DNA of 64,000 nucleotides from Closterium sp. NIES-65 (lineage: Eukaryota; Streptophyta; Zygnematophyceae; Desmidiales; Closteriaceae): the NCBI GenBank assembly GCA_948144175.1, contig CANXME010002559.1:124001-188000 (forward strand), written 5' to 3'. The notes beneath the pieces were generated by a model that did no database searches, was not told the DNA's origin, and saw nothing but the letters and a program-made list of their open reading frames with translations. This document shows, in pieces, positions 22,901-32,251 of this stretch; position 1 is the first letter of the stretch, and each line of letters opens with the position of its first letter. Made by a program: the position numbers and the translations under genes.

Positions 22901-25040
22901 GAGGGAACAGGAACGAGGAGAGAGAAGATCTTTAGGTTAGGCTCGCACTGAACGCACTGCCTCAAGAGTCCCCTCGTAGTGCTCCTCCAACGCCTCGGAG
23001 CCCTCAAACGCCTGGGGCACCTCCAGCGCCTTCCAACGCTTTGAACGTCTTGACCTTGGCGCGGATGAAAATGTCGTCCGCGCCTGTCATGATTTATTGC
23101 TTGCGGGAATGAACTTAGCCGACCGCACTGGCGGGAGGGGGGAGGGAGCGGGAATGAGGAAAGTTGAAATAAGAACTTTGACTCCAGAATCCCCTCGAAC
23201 ATTGGCGTGACCGTGTCCAGGCTGTTGCAAACTTGTGGTTGTAGACGTATGGTGGGAGTGAAGGAACCTCTCAAAGAATTTCGCTGACTACTGAATTTGC
23301 ATCAAGCACGAGAAGGTGGTATCGTCAAGTAGCAAACTTGGGAAGCACCAAGAAACGTAGTCACGTACCTGGCAATTCAGTGACTTCAAACGACTTGACC
23401 AGAGTCTGCAAGTCGCACAGCGCAACATTTGTGAGACGAAGGCGGGAAATTAGCCATGGCACAAATCCACTCATGGTATAACCACTTCAGCTACTCTCCA
23501 CTCAGAAAGTAGTTGTGCCAAACTCAAAAGACAAGAGTGTAGGCGCAGACGTTGGTAAAGATGAAAGAGATAGGAGAGAATAACTGAACGCAAGCGAAGT
23601 CTGCATTGAAGTCTCTTACCTGTGTGGTGTAGTTCCAAATGTACACACTTCCCGTGTATAGCGTCGCGAGAACCCTGTCACAAGAAACAAGTAGTTGAAT
23701 CAATTTCAGTGAAGCCCAATGTAGAAACCAGAGTTCCCAAGCAGCATGGCACCAGATTTCACCTCTGTTCGAAGGTGACAGCCGACCAATTTCGACTCAC
23801 CATGGTTCTGTCGGGTGTAGATCTACACACTTCACGCGATCTGAACGTTGTGCGAGCTTGCGCTGAGAGGAAAAAAGGCGGAGGATGTATGGCGGAATGA
23901 GGACGCGTTTTTGTGTCAAAGCCCAGAATTACACGGGGGCGCAAGCATGCATTGAAATTTCTGAGCATGTCAGGCCTGAAGCTCAAAAAGCAGCAATTGA
24001 CTCATCAGTAGGGAAAAAAACACTTTTTCTCACCTTGATTTCCAACCGAAGAGGCTGCAAAAAAACAAGTGCGCAGAAACAAGGACAAACAAGACAGCAC
24101 AATGGTTAGCTAATCGGGATTGCATGAAGCAAAAAGGCAAGAGAACGAACATGATAGTGTGCCACTGACGTGTTCGCATGATCAACCTACGTTCGTACGA
24201 TACGGGATTGGCCCTCGAAAACCGCAATGGCTACCACAAACGCCTCTCGCATTGCCATACGACGAAGAGCTAACCAGCAGAACAAAGAGTTACGTATTCC
24301 ATAGGTCAACTTTGACGATGACCTAACACACACAACGCATCATCCTGCCGGCATTCGTGATGCGCGAACATTCCTTTTCCTCGTACTGTCGCATTTTGAC
24401 AAATCTAGTGAAAGCTACTCCGATGCTATGACATGGCAGCAACCGACATTACTGATGAATTCTTTCCGGATGTGTATGTGACAGGTAACGGAAACCATCT
24501 TGCACGTGCGACGAGCACGTGTAAGCGATCAGGTGAGAACGGAGGAGTATGCAAGCTGACATCCGGATGACTTTTGAGTCGACTCAAAAGTCACCTGTAG
24601 GCGATCTGGCGAAAACGGAGGAAAACGCTAACCTACTAATAAGCGAGCAGGTAAGAACGGCTTCCAGACTAGAATCAAGCTGGCATCCGATATATCGAAC
24701 GGCGTCGGTGTCGTTTTCAATGGCTTACAGACTATACACGATGAGACTGGTTCCGAATGATTATCCAGTGCGCTGATGCTCGCGACCAACTAGATGCTTC
24801 ACTATCCAACTCCGCATTTCGCGTCGAGAGCAGAACCTCCACGACAGCCTGTCGACCTACTTGCTGTGATGTGAATCCCAAGCTTAACCGACATACTGAA
24901 ACTCCGATGAAGGTGATTTTGATACAAATACTAATCTGAAAACCTGATTTTTGCAAGCAGAAATATCCCCGAACGAGCAGTCAGTCAGGTTCCAGAGAAT
25001 CCCTAAACGTGGTTTCGACATTTGAAATCGAGCTTACCAT
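13942..25040 (-). CDS. COPB2: coatomer subunit beta' (beta'-COP), 25 coding exons
   Basis: Beta'-COP is a WD40/alpha-solenoid subunit of the COPI coat, acting in Golgi-to-ER retrieval. Coding exons in transcript order: 25040-25038 (ATG only), 24054-24034, 23862-23801, 23674-23620, 23405-23369, 22885-22623, 22208-22146, 21950-21819, 21592-21444, 21151-21083, 20529-20379, 20114-20049, 19784-19596, 19245-19105, 18901-18827, 18362-18189, 17735-17644, 17351-17235, 16889-16775, 16231-16160, 15640-15444, 15169-15076, 14806-14700, 14364-14166, 14031-13942. They total 2733 nt, or 910 codons plus stop, near the usual plant length. Start [21 protein letters not shown] repeats include [33 protein letters not shown] and [12 protein letters not shown]; the solenoid includes [10 protein letters not shown] and [12 protein letters not shown]; the tail is acidic ([12 protein letters not shown]). 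Introns are packed with truncated exon copies. Confidence 0.96.
14891..15120 (-). repeat. tandem duplication at the 3' edge of beta'-COP exon 22
   Basis: A unit of about 115 bp occurs twice. 14957-15005 copies the exon end (LWRADLKK) with its donor, and the intron sequence before it is copied too. The full exon is 15076-15169. Confidence 0.8.
15745..15850 (-). repeat. truncated copy of beta'-COP exon 21 start
   Basis: Copies [21 protein letters not shown] with its acceptor, upstream (in transcript sense) of the full exon at 15640-15444. Confidence 0.8.
17538..17582 (-). repeat. copy of the end of beta'-COP exon 17 with donor
   Basis: Repeats the DKEFK end and the GTAAG donor of the exon at 17735-17644, with a small internal duplication (GATGAC). 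Confidence 0.8.
18385..18780 (-). repeat. array of 3-4 decaying copies of beta'-COP exon 16 start
   Basis: Copies at about 18395-18485, 18525-18615, 18664-18735 and 18755-18785, each starting TTAACACCTCGTGCAGCAGC-like on the plus strand. They correspond to the [20 protein letters not shown] part of the exon at 18362-18189. Similarity falls off with distance from the exon. Confidence 0.82.
19408..19935 (-). repeat. truncated copies on both sides of beta'-COP exon 13
   Basis: 19408-19500 copies the exon's end with donor ([11 protein letters not shown] side). 19836-19935 copies its start with acceptor ([19 protein letters not shown] side). The complete exon lies between them at 19784-19596. Confidence 0.85.
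20709..20732. repeat. short palindrome, TTTTGAG..CTCAAAA family
   Basis: GACTTTTGAGTTGACTCAAA plus AGTC, palindromic except at the centre. It lies between direct copies at 20661-20682 and 20735-20757 (AGATCACAGCTGGGGG / AGATTACAGCTGGAGG). Confidence 0.8.
20735..20835 (-). repeat. decayed copy of beta'-COP exon 11 start
   Basis: Resembles the acceptor side of the exon at 20529-20379 ([11 protein letters not shown]). A palindrome at 20709-20732 lies beside it. Confidence 0.6.
21220..21262 (-). repeat. decayed copy of beta'-COP exon 10 start
   Basis: Repeats the [10 protein letters not shown] part and acceptor of the exon at 21151-21083. Confidence 0.7.
21672..21732 (-). repeat. decayed copy of beta'-COP exon 8 end
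   Basis: Repeats the donor side ([20 protein letters not shown] region) of the exon at 21950-21819. Confidence 0.75.
22405..22620 (-). repeat. decayed copies of beta'-COP exon 6 end
   Basis: 22430-22475 repeats the DDMLIKLWD region. Two further short repeats with CACCTCCCA/CACCTCGCA follow before the true donor at 22622. Confidence 0.7.
23030..23140 (-). repeat. copy of beta'-COP exon 6 start with acceptor
   Basis: Repeats the [11 protein letters not shown]...GADDMFIRV part and acceptor of exon 22885-22623, with internal deletions and stops. Confidence 0.8.
24568..24593. repeat. 26-bp perfect palindrome, TTTTGAG..CTCAAAA family
   Basis: Core TTTTGAGTCGACTCAAAA with TGAC/GTCA arms. It lies between direct copies 24521-24549 and 24597-24625 (GTAAGCGATCAGG / GTAGGCGATCTGG), inside beta'-COP intron 1. 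Confidence 0.88.
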
Positions 25041-26395
25041 GGCGACGTTGTCTCCTTGACAGCAAAGTTCTAAGAGACTAAAAGGAGAAGCCAATGAGAT
25101 CACGGGATTTGCAGAACGAGCTTGAATCGTAAGACGGGTGCGCAAGAAATTCGGTCCTGCCTAGAAAGCTAGCAGGTAACCCTGCACGGATCAGCGTTCT
25201 CCCAGTGAGATCTGGCAACCTCCTAAAATGGTCTTCCGGTGATGAATCTCAGAAACATGACGTGAGAAGTTGGGTTGGGTTGGGTGGGACCAGGGAATGA
25301 GGAGTACATCCCAGATCAGAATCAGCAGGATATTGCCTGGAAAACCTTGACTACTATGGAAAACCGGATAAAACCGTTCTGAGAAACATCTGAATCATCC
25401 GTCATCCCGCGTTTGATTCTCAAGTGAGAAACCAGGTGGGGAAGATCAGAACCACGGCAACACCAAGAGCATGTACAACCCGTTACAGCAGCACACTTTC
25501 CTTTGTAGAAATATGTTCAGAATATATATACATATCTAGCATATATACATGTATACAAGAAGTGTCCAGAAATATGCACAAAAATAGAGTGCAAATATCT
25601 CTATTCTAAACCAAAATCCATAGAATTAAAAAAAAAAAACACACAAGAGTTATACCCTTTAAAACGAGATTTGTGCGACGAAGTGCTATAGACCGCAAAA
25701 AAAAAAAACACTACGATTATACCATTCTGGCAACCTTTAAGGGTTCTATACATATATCTCTGTGATTTTTTTAGTGTATAGCTGCCTCCGAAGATTTTGC
25801 TGGAACACCCACCACTCGTTGCACTTGGCACGCATCCAGATGTTCGTTCATTTGGAATTTGGCGCGCTGCACCTCGCGAAGCGTAGCTCGCCCCTCATGC
25901 AGTAGCGCGCGAACAACACGGGGGGATATCCCAGGTGCAGACTGGTTAGCTAAATGAAAAACGGCTTGTTAGATGTTCAGAACGGTGAATTTAAAGGACA
26001 GTACAGTTAGGGGTTCCTCCTGATGAATGAACCAGCAACTAGTACTTGATGGGTGTGTCGGTGACTGCGACAAATGTTAGAAAAACAAGCTCGCCGTTGT
26101 ACAAGATACCAGACCAGATGCTGCATCACTGGTGTCCTCTGGTTTGTTCACCCCACAATACAAGACTGTACTGCAGTACATATTCCTCCTATCATGGTGC
26201 CCCATCACCAGCTCTCATGCCGCCCGATCGGGCGGGTTCGGGAGCCCGCGACGGCAATCGCACCACGTCCCGATTTGTTCACAGATTCCGCGCACGACAT
26301 GGTGTCGTTTCCATCACAAGCACACGTCACATGACCATCGCCCTCATTCCATGATCAGCCTGTGCCGACGAGTTGGTTGAGTGCACGTAAGTTCG
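25041..26395. other. intergenic; beta'-COP 5' region, no gene seen
   Basis: Holds the beta'-COP 5' UTR and promoter (minus strand, upstream of 25041), poly-A/T runs at 25628-25640 and 25696-25707, and a short AT-rich TATA-repeat stretch at 25520-25560. The short plus-strand frames at 26046-26380 show no recognisable domain. Confidence 0.5.
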
Positions 26396-26519
26396 TGTCA
26401 AACTCATATTATATAGCTTGTGCGGGCTATAGTGGGGTAGACACTACGGGGTACACTTTCCTAGGGTTTCCTACTTGTACCCAACCTTGTGCTAGTTCAT
26501 TCATTCCTCATTCTTCACA
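26396..26519 (+). repeat. 5' LTR of copia-2
   Basis: TGTCAAACTCATATT...CATTCTTCACA, 124 bp, followed by the primer site. It is related to the copia-1 LTR in several blocks but clearly diverged. Confidence 0.82.
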
Positions 26520-26639
26520 TGGTATAGAGCAGGTTCCCTAGTGGGAACGCTTCCTTGGGCCCACCACTGAAAACTTCCTTTCTGACCAGAGCGCTAGTTG
26601 CTCCTGCCCGAGGCACGCCTTTTTGCCGCCCTTTCCAGG

Positions 26640-27400
26640 CCCCTAGTGGCCCCTAGCGGCCTCGTCGCCGCCCCTAGCGGCCCCGTTACCGCCCCTACGC
26701 GGCCGCGTCGCCGCCCTTAGCGGCCGCGTCGCCGCCCTTAGCGGCCCCGTCGCTGCCCCTAGCGGCCCCATCGCCACCTCTCACCCTACGCGGCCCCGTC
26801 GCCGCCCCTACGCGGCCCCGTCGCCGCCCCTCCGCGGCCCCGTCGCCGCCCTTAGCGGCCCCGTCGCCGCCCCTATCGGCACCGTCACCGCCTCTCACCC
26901 TACGCGGCCCCGTCGCCGCCCATACGCAGCCCCGTCGCCGCCCCTAGCGGCCCCGCCGCCGCCCCCTAGCAGCTCCGTCGCCGCCTCTCAACCTAAGCGA
27001 CCCCGTCGCCGCCCCTAAGCGGCCCCGTCGCCGACCCTAAGCGGCCCCATTTCCGCCCCTACGCGGCCCTGTCGCCGCCTCTAAGCGGCCCTGTCGTCGC
27101 CACAACATGGCGCCGTCGCCGCTCCTCTCTCTAAACGGCCCCGTCGCCGCCCCTAACGGCCCCAACACCGCCCCTACCGAGCAGCCTAGCAGCAGAGCCG
27201 CCGAGCCGCCCAACAGCCGAGCCGCCCAGCAACCGAGCAGCCGAGCCGCCGAGCCGCCGAGCAGCCGAGCCGCCGAGCCATCCAGCAGCCGAGCAGCCTA
27301 GCAGCCAAGCTGCCCAACAGCCGAGCCGCCCAGCAGCCGAGCCGCCCAGCAGCCGAGTCGCTGAGCAGCTGAGCCGCCCTGCCGTCGAGCCGCTCCTCGT
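26640..27400 (+). repeat. GC-rich leader arrays of copia-2
   Basis: Units of about 20 bp built on GCGGCCCCGTCGCCGCCCCT to about 27170, then a CAGCCGAGCCGCC array to about 27400. Same layout as copia-1 with different units. Confidence 0.8.
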
Positions 27401-27468
27401 CCTACCGGCGCGCCCCTGCCCTACTTACTCCGACTGGTGAGCTTACTCCTTGCTAGGCCATTGCGGTC

Positions 27469-30400
27469 ATGGCTACCCCTAATGTTCTTACCTTTGATAC
27501 CAAGGGTCGTGCTGTTGACTTTGAGGTCTAGGTCGATCACCTCCAGCTGTTCCTCTAGTGCGATAGGGCAGACGTCCTCTCCTTGTTTGACCTCACCTCT
27601 CGCGCCTACCCTGCCCCGCCTGCCACTGCTGACAGCACTCTTCGCTCACAGTGGGCCACACGCGATGCTTCTGCCCGTCTTGTTGTGCGTCGCCACTTAC
27701 CGACCACTGAGCATGCGCACTCTAGCCAGTACAAGAGTGCTCAGACCTTGTACGACGCTGTAGTTGCACTCTACTCTTCCCCTACCACTGCTGCACTGAG
27801 CCGCCTCATGCTACCGTACCTCTTCCCTGACCTTGATGCCTTTCCCACAGTTGATGACCTCATTACGCACCTCCGCACTAGTGACACTCGCTACCGCGCT
27901 GCGCTTTCCACTGAATTCTGCGCCAAGAACCCCCCCCCCATGTACATCACCCTCTACTACATAGTCACCCGGCTCCCTGACTCTCTTCGCTTAGTCAGGG
28001 ACCACTTCCTCTCAGTTTGCCTGACCACACTCACCGTTGACCTCCTCGAGGAGCCCCTCCTCCTAGCAGCAGAGAAGAGCATAGTCACTGTAGGAGCCTC
28101 TCGTGGTGACCCTCGCACCCCCGTCTTTGACGGGTGTTCCCCCTCCCCCCTCTTGCCCTGTGCTGCTTCTGGTGCTGCTGCTGACCTCGTTGGTTTCTAC
28201 GGGGTTGGCGCTGCGTCTGCCCCTAGCAGGAGACGCCGCACCGGCAAGGGCAAGGGGGCAAGGGAGCTGGAGGGGCTAGCGGGGGCGGTGGAGGTGGTGG
28301 TGGTGGCAGTGGAGGAGGTGGGGGTGGTGGTGGGAGTGGTGGCGGGGGTGGCGGCAGCGGTGGCAGTAGTGGAGGCGGAGGAGGCGGCGGTGGTGGCGGA
28401 GGTGGCGGAGGCGGCGGAGGTGGCAGAGGTGGCGGAGGTGGCAAAGGCGGCAGAGGCGGCGGCGGCGGCGGCGGCGGTGGAGCTGGTCGCGACTCTGCGC
28501 AGAGGAGTGGGTCTGGTGGTGGTCAACGCCAGCACCAGTAGTGCGGTCGTGAGACCCTGTCCCCTTAGCAGCTTCGTGAGTGGTACACTGCGCGTCAGCG
28601 CGGTGGGGGTACTGGTCCCTGCACTTACGTCCTCCATACCGGCGACCGTGCTGGTGAGTAGTGCGGGGGCCCGCACTCCACCCAGCGCTGCTTCGGCCTC
28701 CTGACGGAGGCGTGGCGTCACCAGTTCCCTGAGGCGTCAGAGATCCCTCGCTGGGGAGATCTGTCTAGGGCGGGGGTTGCCATCTTTGATCTTGACTATG
28801 ATGCTATCCTTGCTGCCATGTATGCTGTGACTGCTAGTGTTGAGGGTGACTGTTACCTGTGTGTACCGCCTCACCCGGGCATTAAGGCTACTGCTCTAGG
28901 TGTTGATGAGGCTGCTGCTCTAGATGCTAGTGCGTCTGTTGCCCCAGGTGCTAGTGCGTCTGCTGCCCCAGGTGCTGGTGAGTCTGCTCTCTCAAGTACT
29001 ACGTCGGCTCAGGCCTTACACACCTTCACCCTTGACTCGGGTGCTTCCCGCTCCTTCTTTCAAGACCGCACCACGCTTACGCCACTTAGTCCGCCTGTTG
29101 CGGTCTCCCTGGCGGACCCCTCTGGGGGTCCTGCCCTTGCTAGCTTCTCCACTGTCCTACCGTGCCCGGCAGCCCCCTCTGGCACCTTGTCAGGTCTCTA
29201 CCTCCCCTCGCTCTCTACGAACTTGGTGAGTGGAGCGGACCTACAGGATAGGGGGGTCGACCAGCTCACTCCCGCGAGTCAGCGGGTGACCCACTGCACG
29301 TGTGCTCAGACAGGCCGACACTTGGCTACGTTCACCCGTTGGCCACCCTTACTACTAAGTCTCCTCCGGCTGCTCAGTCTGGCCAGGTAGCTGGGTCAAT
29401 TCAGGTGTTTGCTGCAGCGTCCAGGTCTGGTCCTGAGTCTGCTCCCTGCTCGTGTCGTCCGCTGTCCCACCAGACTCTCCTTTGGCACCACCACCTTGGT
29501 CACCCCTCCCTGCCTTGTCTGCGAAGCATGGCTTCCCGTGTCCTTGTCTCTGGTCTCCCCCGGTCTCTCCCTCCCCTACCTCCGGGGCCTGGCCCTACGT
29601 GCGTCCCTTGCGTCGAGGGGCGGCAGCGCGCCGCCCCTCACTCCTCCGAGTTTCCTCCGACAGAGGCTCCGCTACAGACTCTCCACATGGACGTGTGGGG
29701 CCCCGCCCGAGTCTGTGGACACGGGCATGAGCGTTACTTCCTGTTGGTAGTTGACGACTACTCTCGTTACACCACAGTCTTCCCCTTGCGCTGCAAGAGT
29801 GACGTCACTGAGGTGTTGATCGACTAGATCCGCGCAGCTTGTCTCCAGCTCAGAGAGAGTTTCGGCTCGGACTTTCCTGTTCTTCATCTGCACTCTGATA
29901 GAGGGGGGGAGTTTCCCTCTGCCTGTCTAGGAGCCTTCTGTCGTGCACAGGGCATCCGCCAGACTTTCACGCTTCCAGCCTCTCCACAGCAAAATGGGAT
30001 TGATGAGCGCCGCATTGGCATGGTCATGGACGTCGCTCGTACGTCTACGATGCATGCGGCTGCCCCCCATTTTCTCTGGCCGTTTGCGGTTCAGTACGCC
30101 GCACATCAGCTCAACCTTCAGCCCCGGGTCTCCTTGCCAGAGACCTCCCCCACCTTGTAGTGGACGGGGAAGGTTGGCGATGCGTCTGCGTTTGGGGTGT
30201 GGGGATCTCGGGCGTTTGTCCGCGACTTGTCTTCAGACAAGCTGTCCCCTCGTGTTGTCCCCTGCGTCTTCCTTGGCTTCCCCCCTGACGCGCCTGGTTG
30301 GCAGTTTTACCACCCCACCTCGCGCCGTGTTCTGTCCTCCCAGGACGCCACCTTTGACGAGTCGGTGCCTTACTACCGTCTCTTTCCCTACCGCACTGCG

Positions 30401-31314
30401 CCCCTTCCCCCGCCCCCGCTCTTTCTTGCGCCAGGTCCTCCCCCGGTAGACCCACTCCCCCCTCAGGGTCTTGCCCCGTCAGGTGTGTCCTAGGTAGACG
30501 CAGTCGAGCCTGTCAAGATAGCTGTTGACTTGGGTGCTGCTAGAGGTGCTGAGCCTGTGGGTGCCGGGTCTAGAAGTGCTGAGCCTGAGGGTGTGGAGCT
30601 TGGCTGTGCTGAGTCCAGGGGTGCGGAGGCTGGGGGTACTGAGCCTGGGGGTGCTGAGTCTGGGGATGCTGAGTCTTGGGGTGCTGAGCCTGGGGGTGCT
30701 GAGCCTGGGGGTGCGGAGCCTAGGGGTGCTGGGTCTACTCGTGTGGCCTCTCGCGGTGCTTTGTTGAGGTGGGAGCTACTCTCTCCGTAGGAGCAGCGCG
30801 AGTGGTTTGCCCGGCGCTGGAGCCGTGCTGCTGGAGCTGGAGGTACTACTATTGCTGCTGGTCCCGGAGGTGCTCGTACTGGCGGTACTGGAGCTGCTGG
30901 GACTGGGGGTGCTGCTAGGGTTGCTGGAGTTGGTCCTTCTAGAGCTGCTGGCGGTACTCCAGCTCCCGGTCCTACTGGAGTTTGTGGTGCTGGAGCTGCT
31001 GGGGGTGTTGGCTCTGGTGTTTTCGCTGGCGCTGGTGCGTCTGAGGGTGTTGGAGTTGGCGTTGTTGGAGCTGGAGGTGCAGCTAGCGTTGGTGCTGCCG
31101 CTGGGAGTACTGGTGCTGTCCCTGCTGGTTTTGGAGGCGCTACGCAGCCGCGACCAGGCTCTGCAGCGGTCGTCACAGGGTTACACCTTCAGCCTTGGCT
31201 CTGGCTCTGTTTCGTGGCGGTCTACCCGCTCGTCTTCTGTTCTCAGCTCCAGCTGTGAGGCTGAGATCTACGCGGGGGCCATGGCTGCACACGAGCTACG
31301 TTGGCTCACCTACC
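27469..31314 (+). pseudogene. broken Gag-Pol of copia-2
   Basis: Gag starts at ATG 27469 (MATPNVLTFDTKGRAV) with TAG at 27529 and 27556, then is open from 27583 with the core LPYLFPDLDAFPTVDDLITH. A Gly-rich domain (about 28250-28520) is now partly out of frame. TAG 28566 hits the LREWYT motif. A Cys/His motif (CTYVLHTGDRAG) follows, then protease DSGASRSFF (about 29035), integrase (HMDVWGP at about 29686) with TAG 29825, later stops at 30158, 30491 and 30788, the Ala/Gly linker to about 31145, and an RNase H fragment with SCEAEIYAGAMAAHELRWLTYL. The RT is missing. Confidence 0.88.
28255..28500 (+). repeat. GGN/GGT triplet-rich Gly-coding tract
   Basis: Nearly pure GGC/GGT/GGA triplets. In the Gag frame they give poly-Gly with Lys/Arg (KGKGGKG start), an RNA-binding-like spacer. 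In the shifted frame they give Val/Ala-rich text, and on the minus strand poly-Pro. Copia-3 has the same domain at 32655-32900. Confidence 0.8.
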
Positions 31315-31499
31315 TGTCAAACATGATATGTGTTGTATTTGTGTAGGCTATTGTGGGTTAGCCTTTAGGGGGTACACAAAGTTAGTGTTTGCTATTTGTA
31401 CTCCAACTCTCATAGTGCAATCACTTCTCTCTCATTCTGATGTGGTATTACGAGCCTAGGCTAGGAACCTAGGACCGTTCCTAAGGGCCCACCGTTTCC

Positions 31500-32060
31500 G
31501 CTCAGAGCGCCCTCGTGCGCCGTCCTCCCTAGCGCCCTCGTGCGCCGTCCTGCCTAGCGCCCTCGTGCGCCTTGCTCTCAGTGCGCCCTCGTGCGCCGCC
31601 CCTTAGAGGCCCCGTCGGCCCCTCGTGCCATCCCTTAGCGGGCCCCGTCGACCTCACGCACCGCCCCATAGCGGCCCCGTTGGCCCCGTCGACTCGTGCG
31701 CCAGCCCCTTAGCGGCCCCGCTGGCCCCGTACACCCGTGCGCCCGCCCCCCTTAGCGGCCCCGCTGGCCTCGTCGACCCGTGCACCCGCCCCTTAATGGC
31801 CCCGTACACCCGTGCGCCCGCCCCCTTAGTGGCCCCGCTGGCCCCGTCGACCCCGTGCGCCATCCCCTTAGCAGCCCCAATTGGCCCCGTCGACGACGTG
31901 CGCCCGCCCCTTAGCGGCCCGCTGGCGCTGTCGACCCGTGTGCCCGCCCCTTAGTGGCCCCGCTGGCCCCGTCGACCCCAAACGCCGCCCCTTAGCGGCC
32001 CCCAGCTGGCCCCGTCGACCCGTGCGCCTGCCCCTTAGCACCCCGTCGCAACACCATTGG
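31500..32060 (+). repeat. GC-rich leader array of copia-3
   Basis: Units of 35-45 bp such as CCCTTAGCGGCCCCGCTGGC followed by CCCGTCGACCCGTGCGCC. A CCGAACCGAGCCGC array follows (about 32080-32200). Confidence 0.8.
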
Positions 32061-32251
32061 CCCTGTCAGAACGAGCAGCCCAGCCCGAACCGAGCCGCCC
32101 AACACGAACCGAGCCGTGCGACCCGAACCGAGCCGCGCCACCTGAACCGAGCCGAGCCGCCCTACCTGAACCGAGCCGCGCCGCCCGTCCTGGACCAAGC
32201 CGCCCTACCTAACTCGCTGCCTACTGTTTCTAGGGTGCTACTAATGCTGCT

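Larger units (their letters stand above)
26396..31314 (+). mobile_element. decayed copia element (copia-2), 3' end lost
   Basis: Starts with a 124-bp LTR (26396-26519) and a primer site variant TGGTATAGAGCAGG at 26520. GC-rich leader arrays and a broken Gag-Pol follow. An internal deletion near 31145 joins the linker directly to RNase H and removes the whole reverse transcriptase. RNase H is then cut at 31315 by the LTR of copia-3, and no 3' LTR was found. Multiple stops and frameshifts show it is dead. Confidence 0.88.

Noticed and set aside
28197-28721. Minus-strand poly-Pro/Ala/Thr frames
   Set aside because: Complement of the Gly-coding GGN tract of copia-2 Gag.
31315-31442. 3' LTR of copia-2
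   Set aside because: Its sequence differs strongly from the copia-2 5' LTR and it is followed by a primer-site-like TGGTATTACGAGC and a new leader, so it is the 5' LTR of copia-3.
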